64,000 nucleotides of DNA from positions 66,820,652 to 66,884,651 of the forward strand of contig OX465583.1 in assembly GCA_950022655.1 (NCBI GenBank), read 5' to 3'. The translations under genes and the position numbers were made by a program. Of the stretch, positions 46,971 to 58,560 are shown piece by piece. Origin of the DNA: Alentia gelatinosa. Its lineage: Eukaryota; Annelida; Polychaeta; Phyllodocida; Polynoidae. Numbering within the stretch: the stretch's first letter is position 1; each line of letters opens with the position of its first letter. The notes beneath the pieces are model-generated. The model did not search any database and was not told the origin of the DNA. It worked only from the letters and a program-made list of their open reading frames with translations.

Positions 46971-48295
46971 TATTGCCTCTTATCTCATTCCTGGTATTTT
47001 TGTCCTACAGATTTAACATTGGGAACTCGTTCTCCATGCCCATACGAGAATTGCAGTCCGTTCTCCATGGTCTATATCTTGTGTGTCGACCATTCTTTTA
47101 GTGTATACAGGGATGTGATGCAGAAAGCAACTCGTTTTGGTCAAATTCATTATTCTCAAACTCGTTTGAATGCTAAATGATATACACTCGGCTGTCCCCT
47201 CGTTCATATCGCTCCGCATCCAACTCGTGGAGAACAAAGACTTTGACCAAAACTTGTTGGTTTCTTCTTCGTTCATATTGCTGGAGTGAAACAATATCGG
47301 ACATAAAGTTGAGTCCAATGAACACGCTGCTATAAACAGGGCTTTCTATGTTCTAATTCAAAGAAGGACTAGGCACTAAGGCATATCATAATAATACAGT
47401 GTCCATTGTTGACGATACCTAGCAACCACCTTTGTTTAAGATATCTATCTGAATCAGCTATTCTCCTTTCTTTAAAAAAATATAGCACCTTCTCCATAAT
47501 ACGTTATAAAACTCCTTCTGCGTTAACGATCCAGGCTATGTTGGCCTGGTTGATTCCGCGGAAAGAAATTCTCCATAATACAGTGTAGGCCTGTGTCCTT
47601 CACGACTCACCAACACGTGAAGTTAGTCACAAGTGCGCTCAAAAGTTTGTGTTGATATGCAGCCTTTATTTACAGAACTATATCAAATAAGACGAAGTGC
47701 ATGTATATATATTTGGTAGTGAGGCCATGGTGCAGTCATGTCAGGGACGTTGCGGGGGAGGGAGGGAGGGGTTATGCCCCCCACTTTCATCTCACAACAT
47801 TAGGCCTTTGGTACCGCCCATAATCGTTCAAAACATAGATGTGTGGAGGCAAATGTAAATTTAACATACACATTGTCAATGAATGACATTTATATGAATA
47901 TACAATGAGATACAATATGGGTGTAGGAGGTGTCAACGTTTTGGCCCCTCTCACCCCCACCTCCCCCTCACTAATTTCAAAATTTCCCACGCCCCCGTCT
48001 GTGTGGTAAACTACGAAATGCACAACATACCATAACAATGAAATGGTGTGATAACAACGAGAACAACCGGTATACAATCATGCTCCATTTTTCTCAACGA
48101 GAAAGCCAACCTTTCCAATGTTCATATTTGGGGTGAAGCCCATACCCATGGCGATACAACATTGGCCGTTGCTACGTCGTCAAGTGTTAAAAACACCTCT
48201 GAAGTCTGTCCTTGTGTCCGTGTAGCTTGCTCCATTTGCCCTTGTCTTTGTGGACTGTGTAAGTACCAGATGCTGGCATTCTCACTTACCCTCGT
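46971..48295. other. Gene-free stretch; hairpin-element remnant
   Basis: 46982-47032 matches the start of the TATCTCACCCC-type body (CTGGTATTTTTGTCC, TTTAACATTGGGAACTCG). TTTATT at 47665-47670 is a possible minus-strand polyadenylation signal for the receptor gene, with weak support. No exon seen. Confidence 0.4.
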
Positions 48296-49248
48296 CCTGG
48301 GACCTGTTTCACTAGTTTCATAACAAAAGTGTTAGACAGACATGAAAAGTGGCACCAACAGTGCAAGCAAGAACGGACAAGACGAAGTCACGTTTCATAA
48401 CGCATGTCACATCTATTGTCATATGTTGTGTCACAATGCCGGTGTTACAAACAGTGACACTAGCGCGCCACTTGTGCCAGCGCTACTTGTGTTGTCACGA
48501 AACTAGTCAACCCCAATATGTCTGTATGGTGTCACAGACGCCATCTAGACATGTCAGAAAACTAGTGAAACAGGGGCCCATTTCAATAGGCTGTAGGACG
48601 TCCGTTATTGGGTCCTGCGACACAATAGCGGCACTTCGCGTTTCAGTAGTTTAGGGACAACCGATTCTGCGACACAGGGTAATAGACATGCGCAAATAGT
48701 GGCTTGTACCATTTCAGAAGTGGGTGTCCAATCACTAAAAGGGTCACTGTAGTGTGTTAAATAGCGAGAGGGTATACCCTCTCGCTTTTGATGTCACAAA
48801 CACATAACTTTACTTACCATAGGAATAAAGCTATGAAACTTTGACCCCAGTTAGGGACAAATACAACATATAAATATGCCAAATATGAAGGAGATTGGCT
48901 CATGCAATCCAACAATATTCACATTTGAATTCTGTCATAGCAAATGCTGCTCTGGTGGCCAGTGTAGAATTATTCAAGCGCTGTCGCTAATTTATGCAGT
49001 GACTTTCACCTTGATGACACTTGTTCCCGGTAGGACATGAGTATGTGAGATGGGGCACCCCACATGTTTTTCCACTATGCTGTCCCAAACTAGGGACACA
49101 TCCACAATAGTGACAAGACACACCTCCCCTACAGTGACATGCCTTATGAAACGAGACTTAAATTTTGTCACTATTGCTGTCACTATTGCTGTCACTAGTC
49201 ATGTCACTAAGTGGCTTAGTGACGCATTCTATTGAAAAGGGTCCCAGG
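48296..49248. mobile_element. Compound TIR element, CCTGGGACC termini with internal inverted copy
   Basis: Outer ends CCTGGGACCTGTTTCACTAG and CTATTGAAAAGGGTCCCAGG. At 48556-48600 a central junction carries both partners back to back (CTAGTGAAACAGGGGCCCATTTCAATAG). This divides the unit into a 281-bp element (48299-48579) and a 672-bp element (48574-49245) that share GGGGCCC. It lies just downstream of the receptor stop codon. Confidence 0.7.
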
Positions 49249-49333
49249 TCCTAGGTATTGTCACCTAAGAAAGTACCAATCAATATCTCGCATTCTCTCC
49301 CCTCCCTAATACCTGTTGAAGATCCGTCCATTA

Positions 49334-49719
49334 TTAGATCAACAAGTACTTGTCAAATTCACCATTATTTCCATGTCCCTGAGAAATGTGCGGGGGAGTA
49401 ATCTTCCGCTCGATCCTTAAATGGGTGACTTCCGGTCCGCATGCCTCGGTCGTCACGGCAACGAAGTAGGTGGCGCCACCGGAAGTCTCGCTGGTTTCGG
49501 GGTGAAAGTCGTCTGCCTGACGCCGGAAACAGGCTGCGGCGGAAATGGTGCGCTGGGGCCCGGCAGGTTTATCCCCGGACTGTTTACACTGCGGGTACGT
49601 GCACAACAACTGCTCATGCGCGCTGGAGGTGTGGTTTCCGGAACTTTCCTCTCTGTCTCGGCGACGGAAGCAGCACAGACATTTCTTCAGTTCTCGTGTG
49701 AGTGTTCGCGCGTACATCC
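49334..49719 (-). CDS. Neuropeptide receptor (GnRH/AKH/corazonin-like), last exon: helix 8 and C-tail
   Basis: The acceptor (GTTCTCGTTCCAG) is at 49720-49721, and the exon starts with GG that completes the Gly codon split from 53875. It codes MYARTLTRELKKCLCCFRRR as helix 8 followed by Cys residues typical of palmitoylation (CLCC). A 110-residue Ser/Thr-rich cytoplasmic tail follows, ending EFDKYLLI; stop TAA at 49334-49336. The tail is where arrestin and kinases act in this family. With the three upstream exons, 215 residues from loop 3 to the stop are visible; helices 1-5 and the DRY motif lie beyond position 64000. Confidence 0.88.
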
Positions 49720-50276
49720 CTGGAACGAGAACACAGACGAGATGAGAGGCCGGCATCACCATCACCACATCTCACAACTCCGTTTTTTGTTTCAGCACAG
49801 CCATTACTTTGTATGTTGTTGTTGTTGTTGTTCTATACTTTGTCTGTCTAACAATCCTGATTCTAATCGCTTATACTGTTTTGTTTTTCAGACCATCCCT
49901 AGGTGGGTCTGTGTAATCGATACATATGTGCGCGTTGGTATGATCACAGATTGGGCTTTAGGTCCCTGGGTGCAGAAAGGTGTAAACATTATACCACCAT
50001 GCACCTCTCAGCGGAAGTCACGTGACTAGGGCCGCCATGGCCGCCATCTTGTTATGACAACTGCTTGGCCTGGTGGGAGTAAGTCATGGTGAGCCTGTGC
50101 TTGGCGGGTGATCCGATATCGATATCCCTCATTTGGAGCTCCACAGAATATCTCTCGCAACTTGCTAAATATCTTTTGAACCAACAGCAACATTTGCTTA
50201 GCTCCCTTTGAATTGCCGTGGTAAACATTCCTGAAGCAAAACAAAAAAAGAGTCACTGACTTGGGAACTCTAGCAA

Positions 50277-50559
50277 GGTGCACCCCTCTCATAAGATCTC
50301 ACACTCTCTAAGTGGTATTCTGTATTCCAGTCCAAATAAAGCCACTAGGGCGCCAAGTACATTCCCGCTAGGTGGCATCATTAAGATTATAGGAATTTTG
50401 GGGTTGCATTGATGTATGTGTTTACCACGTGAGGCAAGCCAGTGGATTCTCAAGGCTCTAAGGCTAGTTCGTTAAGAATTCTTCTCCCATAGAGCGTAGT
50501 GAGAACCTTGTACAGAATACTACTTAGAGAGTGTGAGATCTTATGAGAGAGGTGCACCC
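50277..50559. mobile_element. TIR element GGTGCACCCCTCTCATAAGATC, intact copy
   Basis: The left end and its inverted partner (GATCTTATGAGAGAGGTGCACC) pair for about 45 bp, including CACACTCTCTAAGT. 283 bp. Partial copies at 30488 and 63540. Confidence 0.82.
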
Positions 50560-50884
50560 GTAATCTTAAGCTTCTGTTTCTGTCATTGAACTATGGCATT
50601 AGCTTAACAAATTGAATGAGCGGTGTTTATCCGTATATATATATATATCTGTTTGCCGGAAATCCAATAGCATTCAAAATCAAGCCAACAAATGATGCAC
50701 TGATTATATTTAGGATGAACTATACCAACATCAAGCAAGTAATGGCTCTGCTAAGTTCATAACTGGAAGGATCAATGTAAGTAAAATCAAACTTTCATAA
50801 TGAAAAGGAAAAACACTACTTTATACTTGTTTTATTGCTTGACATGCGCCGAACATAACACCTGTTTCACACAATCGTAACGGT

Positions 50885-52032
50885 AACTGGACTGATGGCA
50901 CCCGTGCCTGGACTGATGGTACTACTTTTTTTAAAACTTTTTTTTTTATTCAATCACAAGCAAATACATATGACATATCATATTCACTATATAGCGTTCT
51001 TACATACAATAGTCTAGGAAATAATGTAAACCAAGAATAAACATAGACTATTACGACAAACACAATACCACTTGCCTAGACTGATGGCACTACCTTATTT
51101 TCTACCTAGACTTATGGGTACCACTTGATTTATTTCATATGGAATGTGATAGACTTGTAGGCCTATACATGAAGATTCCATATACTCTAGAATATTTAGA
51201 CTATACCTGGGAGGTAGGAACTCGGGTATATATTAGGGAGCGGCCATGGAGGGGACCACATGGGATCACGGGAACACTGATGTGGCCAAGCGGGGGCTCT
51301 GCTGGGGCCGAGGGGGCCGGCGCTGGGGCAGAGGAACGGCCGGGAACATGTGAATGCAGCCAGGAGCGTGTGAATGCGGCCAGTTCACTTGTCCACCCAA
51401 ATAATAGCCCTCCCCTAATACCTTCACCATTGAATCAATGAAACTTGAACTAAGGTTCAAAGTGCCATCAGGTTGAAGCAAGAATATCATAAACAGTAGT
51501 GACTTTGTGAGTGGTGCCAGAGGAGGTGTGAAGCGCAGCGCCCCCTATAGTGACCCGACTCATATATGCAATCGCGGCAGGGTTCAAGGCGCCACTTTCA
51601 AACCTGCCAGCATTGGGGAAGAAGCTCTTGATAATGGACTGTGTGTGGTCAGCAAGCCCGAACCTATGAGAAATAAGGCTGTATTCCACAACACCAAACA
51701 CCCATAGAACGCGGAGCTCTATTGAGCTCTATTGTGGTTTGGAGTACATTAGATGTCACTCTATCAATATCTGGAAAGATCTTTGATAGAGCTCTAATAG
51801 ATTGTATGTAGTAGCTGTTACTAGTTAGCCTATTTTTGCATAGGAATCTACATAGAGCTGTCATTTGAGTACATGCCAAAATGATAGGGGGCGCTGCACT
51901 TCACACCTCCTCTGGAGTGGTGCCATCAGTCTAGGTAGTGGTGCCATCAGTCCAGGGAAAATGTTGCCACCGGTCTGAACAGGTGCCATCAGTCCAGGTG
52001 CCATCGGTTCGTGGTGCCATCGATCTAGTAAT
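50885..52032. mobile_element. TIR element with multimeric CTGATGGCACC subterminal repeats, copy 1
   Basis: The left side carries repeated GGACTGATGGCACC / TAGACTGATGGCAC motifs (50885-51125); the right side (51910-52030) carries the same in reverse (GTGCCATCAGTCTAGG, GTGCCATCGGTTCG). The centre has GC-rich GGGGCCGAGGGGGCCGG (about 51301) also present in the copy at 62910-63530. The inner sequence repeats itself in reverse (GAGGAGGTGTGAAGCGCAGC at 51515 and GCTGCACTTCACACCTCCTC at 51893). Confidence 0.75.
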
Positions 52033-52200
52033 CTTAGTATCACAGTGTTTAATATTGAAGAGCTAATTTACAGAGTAGTTGAAGGTACAGAAAATACTAT
52101 GGGAAATTATAGCGTTTTCGCTAAATATATTTTACTAAGTACTCTTATTCAATGGAGAAGGATCGTCTCAAAGATATGCTACCACTGAGGGCGAACCCAG

Positions 52201-52414
52201 GGCCCTGTTTAATAATCTAGGCCGTACATGAACAACTTTTTCTATAAAGTATGCCCTAGAGACCCAGGGACGATGTGAGTCAACTTTATTTAACAACCTT
52301 ATGGATGTCCGAGACTGTCCTGGCAAACAAATGTAAATATTGTTAAACGACCACCCTTGCACGAGGTACAGAACAGGGTCTTCATGCATGATCCTAGATT
52401 ATCGAACGAGCCCC
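52201..52414. mobile_element. GGGCCCTGTTTAATAATCTAG MITE, copy 3
   Basis: Left end GGCCCTGTTTAATAATCTAG, right end CTAGATTATCGAACGAGCCCC; shares CAGGGACGATGTGAGTCAAC with 22948. 214 bp. Confidence 0.8.
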
Positions 52415-52494
52415 TGGATTTTTGAAAGACGGTGTGTTAGAAGTGAGGATGGATTGGTTCACTGTTTCAAGCTACACTCTGGGGGGAAATACAC

Positions 52495-53100
52495 AATATG
52501 GACTTGTTTCGGTTACAAGAGACCGTATCTTCCGAGGAGTTGACGTGTAGTAATAGCTGAGTACATGCAAGGATATCATGTAGAGTCAACTCCGAGGAGC
52601 ATACAACCATTTTATCTGAAACTAGCCAGTATTGTATTTATTATCCACATCTTTATATATACATGTAGTTTGTCTTTCGCCCACTAGGTGACGTTTCAGG
52701 CACTATTTATCCGCATGCGCGCTTTGTCATATAAAATGTATCCGAATGTGCCGGTGTAATGCCGAAAACGGTTACCCTGCGAAAATGATTATTATCGCCC
52801 ACGAGCATGCGCAGTGATGAAGTCAACGATAGGAGAGTGAACAATTTGCCGAAATCAAGTATATCACAACATATCATGATATGTAATGCTCATGTCTAAA
52901 TACTATTCTTTTCAATTATTTACATTAAAATCACATCAAAATAGTAGCATGTCCAATAGTCCGTGATATCTGAACGGAAGAACGTGTTCAGACGCATGCG
53001 CGTATAGAGTGGGCGATAATTACCATTTTTCGCAGGGTAACCATTTTTCGCATCACACCGGGTTTGTCAATACAGAGTCCCTATATGTTTTTACGAAAAC
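52495..53100 (+). mobile_element. Hairpin-capped element, TATTATCC type, interrupted copy
   Basis: Hairpin about 52508-52640 (GAGGAGTTGACGTG / GAGTCAACTCCGAGGAGC) then TGTATTTATTATCCACATC. The body resembles 34729-35064 (GCATGCGC...GTGCCGG, then GGGTTTGTCAATACAGAGTC) but is split by a MITE after GTGCCGG. Confidence 0.7.
52753..53059. mobile_element. MITE with GGTGTAATGCCGAAAACGG termini, nested
   Basis: Left GGTGTAATGCCGAAAACGG, GTTACCCTGCG, ATTATCGCCCAC pairs with right GTGGGCGATAAT, CGCAGGGTAAC, TTCGCATCACACC. About 307 bp, inserted in the preceding hairpin element. Confidence 0.75.
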
Positions 53101-53868
53101 TCTAGTCGAGAATGTTAGAACTAGATACAATTAAATTTTATAAATCATAGGTCACCATCCTTGTTTTCGAAAGAATTGATAAAAACTATATTTTTCAGCA
53201 CATTTCCTATATAAATCAGCCAACTATAAATCGGCTTGATTTATCTATTGGGCTAGCTCGATAGTAAGTTACATTTCGCTCATGCCGTATCAGGATAAGT
53301 CAGAAGAACTGGTCTGAAGTTATAATTGTCAGAATTTGAAAATCACCAGGAGGCTGTTTTTAAAACTAAGAACGATACTGACTGAACGGTTACGATTAGG
53401 ACTAACCCCAGGCGACAGTGACCACGATCGGTGTGTCAGTGCGTTTTTAAACGTGGTCTGCATAATTCCAGGATATCTTTTGCAATATATATTGTTTGCT
53501 TTTTTCCTTACTTAGTAGAAGATGTTTTATTATAAAGGATCAAGCCCATCTAGAATCGGACCTTAAAAAACGGTAAAATTTGTGACCTTTTCAAAAATTA
53601 AAATAAAGATATTTTCACTGGTCGTTTTGTTAGACTGTCCTCTATAAAGACGGATCACTTTAAGTAACGGAAATGCAACAAAGACCACGAAAAGATCAAT
53701 TCGTATTCGTTCTTAGTTTAAAAAACACCTCCCTGGTGTCGCCACTGTGTATTGTAGGATTTTTACATTAAGAATGATCATGCACTAAGGAATTATAGCT
53801 ATAATCATATAAATCATCCTAAAACAACGTTTGCCTATAGTATAAATATAAAGGCGTCATTGATTAAT
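53101..53868. other. Intron sequence with foldback-element remnant
   Basis: 53150-53255 resembles part of one arm of 12488-13432 (ATAGGTCACCATCCTTG, GAAAGAATTGA, ATATTTTTCAGCACATTTCC). The rest is unremarkable. Confidence 0.5.
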
Positions 53869-53874
53869 ACTTAC

Positions 53875-53963
53875 CATAAACAAAAGGGTTCACACAAGAG
53901 TTGGAGACAGCAAAAATAAACAGCGCTCGCTGAATCTTTGGGTTGATCAACTTTGCAGATTCC
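53875..53963 (-). CDS. Neuropeptide receptor exon: extracellular loop 3 and TM7 (NPxxY)
   Basis: An 89-bp exon: acceptor TTTTCTTGTAG before GGAATC, donor ATG|GTAAGT. It encodes ESAKLINPKIQRALFIFAVS followed by NSCVNPFVYG. The NSxxNPxxY motif of TM7 is intact, and the wording (RIQ-like KIQRALF, NSC-NPxVYG) is close to AKH and corazonin receptors, unlike vertebrate GnRH receptors, which have DPxxY. Both splice junctions keep frame: CA+G in, G+GG out. NPxxY is part of the activation switch. Confidence 0.93.
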
Positions 53964-54154
53964 CTACAAGAAAATGGAGAAAATGTGATTAGTATCTTCC
54001 TTACAATATCAATCATATCATTTGCATATTTCCTAGACAGAATGCACAGCCTGTTATTTGCGCATTATTTAAAAAGGCTACTATAAATATGAATTGACAC
54101 TACCTGAGTGTTTGAGAGTTCTTACTCTATTATGCAACTCTGTCGAGACATTAA

Positions 54155-54599
54155 AGGCGGGCGTCCACCAACCACGACAAGGTTACGACAAGCCCCGACA
54201 AGAAAGTTCCAATCGGCGCCTTGTCTTAGCCTTGTCGTGAGAAGGGGCGTCCATTCTCTCTGTCGTGGGCTCTTGTCATATCGTATCGGGAATTGTACGC
54301 TCCACCAAATTATCCCATCATAGACCTCTGCGACAAGCTCACAACATGCTACGATAAAGGTCCAGTCGTGGCAAAAATCGAACATGTTCGATTTTGTCGT
54401 AACCTTTTCGGAAGGCCACCGACAGGCCCCCGACAAGCTTCCAGTGGCAGCCTGTCGTGGCCTTGTCGTAGACTCTTGTCCGGAACTAGGGTCCACCAAC
54501 CACGACAAGGCTACGACAAGGCCTCCAATCGTAGGCCTGTCGTGGACCTTGTTGGAAAGCCATTGTCGTAGCCTTGTCGTGGTTGGTGGACGCCCGCCT
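54155..54599. mobile_element. PIF/Harbinger-like MITE (AGGCGGGCGTCCACC), TAA duplication
   Basis: Termini AGGCGGGCGTCCACCAACC and its exact complement, extending through ACGACAAGG. TAA flanks both ends (52-54 and 600-602 of the 54-kb block), matching the 3-bp TWA duplication of PIF/Harbinger. The interior has the perfect palindrome AATCGAACATGTTCGATT. 445 bp, no transposase. Confidence 0.85.
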
Positions 54600-55066
54600 T
54601 AATGATATTATGTCAGATCACTTATAAGACCTGGCCCAGCTAGACCAACAAGTGAGCAACTTTAAACTTTGATTCCCCGCTGATTTTCAGTGGCAAGGAG
54701 ACACAGTATAACCTCTTTCCCTCATGAGGTTCTCCAAATAACGTACTAGTATTTTTTATAATGTACGATGATACAAAGTTAAGTAACACCAATCCTTTTA
54801 GAGATAAAAGAATTACAGATTTCGCCATGCCCTCTACTGGGTATACCAGTGTTAAAATTGCTACTGTCACCCATGATACACCAGAATAATGGCGGGCGTT
54901 ACCTGTACTAGTATGGGAGCGAGCACATAGGCCAGGCTTCCAGGCAAATCGAACCTCATTGGAGCTAACGTAATCGTGCTCTGGTGACCAGAGTAGAAGT
55001 CTATGTGGGCACTCTAACCTTTAGGTACCGCATATGGGACGTGCAAGCACGCTCTAGAAAGTGCTC
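54600..55066. other. Intron sequence
   Basis: No feature recognised. Confidence 0.4.
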
Positions 55067-55318
55067 ATTCCACCAACACACAAGATATAGCAAAATTAGC
55101 CACCATTTGGTTGTCTTTCTAAATCTTGCTACGTTTTGAATAATCGCATGCATATTTGCCACGATGTGTCTTGAGCTGTCGCAGTGGTGGAGCAACAAAA
55201 TATACACACAACATCGTGCGCTATGTATTGCAACAAAGGAGGAATGACATATCGCGACACTGTAAGATATAACAAGATATACCACGGCAATCCACTGTGT
55301 TGGTGGAACCAGACCTTA
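55067..55318. mobile_element. MITE with TTCCACCAACACA termini, copy 1
   Basis: ATTCCACCAACACACAAGATAT at the left and GTGTTGGTGGAAC at the right; the inner inverted motif AGATATAGC / GATATAACAAGATATA also pairs. Shares ATCGC..GCGATGTGTCTTGAG, GTGGTGGAGCA and ACATATCGCGACACT with 59905-60105. Confidence 0.75.
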
Positions 55319-55744
55319 AAAAAACAATCATGCCGGGGGCCTGGTCTCGTGTGTGGTCTTGCTCTCTCTCTTTGGTTAAATTTAAATGATGGCAGCTTCA
55401 GGCAAAGAGGAGTCTCCACACAGAGCCTGACGTGGCATTTACACCAGACGAGTATAGGAGGTGATTCTTGAGTCGCCAAGTGCAAGGTGACTGCAGATCA
55501 TCTGATTATGCAATTCGGGATCACCTGACGACTATTAGACATGCTCATTGGACACCGGCGACTAATTCAAGACCACTTGAATTAGCCATCTAGATAGGCA
55601 GCAATTCTGTGAAAACTTAGTCATCAATGTAAACATTCAGGAGTCCATTCAGAGGTTGACGACTTTTTCAGTGGACATTGCCACCACCTGACGATTACTG
55701 GCCTGATGATCTAGAGTCGTCACATATTTAGTCATCTAATGTAA

Positions 55745-56650
55745 ACGCCAGGATAGAGCACCACCTGACAACTACTGGCTTGAGGATCTACAGTCGTCCT
55801 ATATTTAGTTGTCTAATGTAAATGCCAGGATAGACCACCACCTGACGACTACTGGCTTAACGACCTACAGTTGTCATGTATTTAGTTGTCTAATGTAAAA
55901 CTACTGACTTAACGACCTACAGTTGTCATGTATTTAGTCGTCTAATGTAAACGCCAGGATAGAGCACCACCTGACGACTACTGGCTTAACGATCTACAGT
56001 CGTCACGTATTTAGTCGTCTAATGTAAACGCCAGGATAGAGCACCACCTGACGACTACTGGCATAACGATCTACAGTCGTCATATATTTAGTCATCTAAT
56101 GTAAACGCCAGGATAGAGCACCGCCTGACGACTACTGGCTTAACGATCTACAGTCATCACATATTTAGTCGTCTAATGTAAACGCCAGGATAGAGCACCA
56201 CCTGACGACTACTGGCTTAACGATCTACAGTCATCACATATTTAGTCGTCTAATGTAAACGCCAGGATAGAGCACCGCCTGACGACTACTGGCTTAACGA
56301 TCTACAGTCATCACGTATTTAGTCGTCTAATGTAAACGCCAGGATAGAGCACCGCCTGACAACTACTGGCTTAACGATCTACAGTCATCACGTATTTAGT
56401 CGTCTAATGTAAACGCCAGGATAGAGCACCGCCTGACGACTACTGGCTTAACGATCTACAGTCATCACGTATTTAGTCGTCTAATGTAAACGCCAGGATA
56501 GAGCACCGCCTGACGACTACTGGCTTAACGATCTACAGTCATCACGTATTTAGTCGTCTAATGTAAACGCCAGGATAGAGCACCGCCTGACGACTACTGG
56601 CTTAACGATCTACAGTCATCACGTATTTAGTCGTCTAATGTAAGCGCCGG
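55745..56650 (+). repeat. 77-bp tandem array (~12 units)
   Basis: Unit: TCTAATGTAAACGCCAGGAT, AGAGCACC(A/G)CCTGACGAC, TACTGGCTTAACGATCTACA, GTCATCACGTATTTAGTCG. Each unit has inverted GACGACTA / TTAGTCGTC motifs. The last five units are almost identical, the first ones diverged (one lacks about 20 bp near 55900), which indicates recent growth at the right side. Looser relatives of the motif extend back to about 55490. Confidence 0.93.
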
Positions 56651-57527
56651 GTGAGAGACCTCAGTCTACCTCTGCTCCTCCTCCTGAAATTAACTGCCCC
56701 TTAATACCCCAGCACAGTCAGTTTGTCTGCGTTGCCTAGCGACGGCACGCAGAGCCCTGGAGGTGTGTGCGTGAGGATACGTCAGAGGGGAAGTATTTCT
56801 CGTTCTGCTGACTGAATGCAGGCAGGATTGCCAAACAAAGAAGTAATTGGAGGCAGGCACAGGACACCTGTCACCACCCTCCCCCCGTCTGCAAGTCCTT
56901 AGCGACACGCAAAGCGAGTCTCCTCTAAGCTCGCCTCGCCAGAGATAGGCTCCCTTTGTGTGGCAACTGTCGCACCAAGACAAATTAGCAGGCTAAGAAG
57001 CACAGTGGTGGTGGGGAGGTATGACACCTTTTGTCAAAAGTGATTTAGGATATTTTTTCTACCATTAAAAGGAAGACACTGGAGGTTATGATATATCATT
57101 TTTTTGTGCCATTTTGATATGAACCAGCACATTGATATGAACCAGGACATTCATAGAACTGATTTTTTTAAAGAATGCTTTCCGCATATATTTCCTGCAA
57201 TGATCAGCATAGTCAAGCAATAGCATTATAATGGTTTTTTCAGAATTAGATAGAAGAATAATTGGACAAAGGTTATATAACCAACCACAGTTCCCTTGAA
57301 AAAAATAGCTCCTTCTACGAACATAACCCTTGTAAAGTTGAGTTAACAATCAAGGTCGAGCATGCCTCAGAGGTATGTGTCAGGACATTGCATACAAGTG
57401 TTAACCTGCCTTACTCAAAGTTGATAGAAGGAGAAACCATCTGTTAAATCACCGATATCAGAATGCCCAGAAGCAAATATATTTACACCAAAGGATATGA
57501 CGAACAAGAGGCCACGATGTATTGTAT
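56651..57527. other. Intron sequence
   Basis: No exon supported. The right part may be further LINE sequence joined to the tail at 57528, but is too decayed to call. Confidence 0.4.
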
Positions 57528-57635
57528 GTAAAAACGCCAAACACGTTTGGTCATACATTATGGAATGAAATGCCCTCTGTAACCAGGAAGATATCTACCT
57601 ACAAAGAGTTTAAAAAATCAATAAGGACAACATGA
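57528..57635 (+). pseudogene. LINE reverse-transcriptase C-terminal scrap
   Basis: A short open segment ending in TGA reads NTFGHTLWNEMPSVTRKIST then YKEFKKSIRTT. The pattern FGxxLWNxxP...Y..FKK is the usual C-terminus of Jockey/CR1-like LINE proteins. Nothing upstream can be placed with confidence. Confidence 0.6.
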
Positions 57636-58246
57636 GAAACACTATACCCCTTGTATAGGTAATTGGTAGTTGTAATTGTATAGGTAATGTTCTAGTAAGA
57701 TGAAAATACCTAGACCATAGTTAGCATAGTTTACATTATGTTCGCGGCCCCCACAGCAGCCCCATTTCGGGGCACCGTAGAGAAAACATGATGGACGTGA
57801 GATATCTCAGAGGGACGGGATATTATCATATACCGGTGCACGAATGTCTCATGTATACGCCCTAGTAGTAATGATTTCATTCGTCCACACTATGGCGTAA
57901 TATGTGTAATACTACGCTCCGTACCATGTGACCACCCAGTCTTCTATTTTTTAGTGAGTTCTAGAATGGCATTCTTAATGATTTCTAGGTATATAATAAT
58001 AAAAAGACATAGTGAGTGTGTCTGAATTCCATCTGTTCCTCGATATTTTGGTCAGACACACTAACCATGTCTTTCTATATTATGCTTGGACTAAACGTCT
58101 CGTCATCGATACTCAACTCAGAGGTACAGGATGGACAAACGTAACTCGCCCTGATTACTGTGGTTCCTGTGGCAGACTTTTTTAACTGTCAAGAAATCAG
58201 CCACGACAGCCACAGTGCGAACCCTTCACTGCTAAAGCGACAGGGG
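57636..58246. other. Intron sequence with a small inverted repeat
   Basis: 57985-58085: AAAAGACATAGTGAGTGTGTCTGA pairs with TCAGACACACTAACCATGTCTTT (arms quoted in part), bounded by TATATAATAATA / TATATTATGC. A short MITE or hairpin. Confidence 0.45.
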
Positions 58247-58560
58247 TGGGGAGTTAGCTCAGTGGTAAATAACACTTGACTTGTAATCCCAAGGTTGTCA
58301 GACTTTGTTGGTTTGAGTCCCACTGCAGCCACTCTTCTCCTTCATCCCTATAGAGTCGTAGATTTACTGCTGTATCGAAGGCCAATCGTTCTCATACCAT
58401 GTCTATGTGATGTGGGAAGTAAAAGAACTCTCACCTAGGTAAACGTATAGGGGTGAGATTTCTACCTGAATTCATCTCATAGATTTGGTCAAACCCACAG
58501 TAAGTCTAATAGGACATACCGGGCGTTAAACTACCAAAACAAACAAACAAACAAACAAAC
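58247..58560 (+). mobile_element. tRNA-derived SINE, full-length copy
   Basis: A tRNA-like head with Pol III box A TTAGCTCAGTGG (58254-58265) and box B GGTTTGAGTCC (58310-58320), then a unique body (CTCATACCATGTCTATGTG, CTCATAGATTTGGTCAAACC), a terminus GGGCGTTAAACTACC and a (CAAA)n tail (58535-58560). The tail would be the priming site supplied by a partner LINE. Other copies: 43020 (reverse), 10752 and 15794 (fragments). Confidence 0.88.

Larger units (their letters stand above)
49720..53874 (-). other. Receptor gene intron (4.2 kb)
   Basis: Minus-strand GTAAGT at 53874-53869 and AG at 49721-49720. Holds several MITEs and a hairpin-type element listed separately. Confidence 0.85.

Noticed and set aside
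49421..50029. Plus-strand open frame of 202 codons
   Set aside because: Overlaps the receptor's last exon on the other strand; contains simple-repeat Cys and His runs and has no family resemblance.
54122..54602. Open frames of 72-128 codons on both strands
   Set aside because: Entirely inside a nonautonomous MITE.
58247..58330. Functional tRNA gene
   Set aside because: Box A and box B are present, but the acceptor stem does not close and the sequence continues into a SINE body with a CAAA tail.
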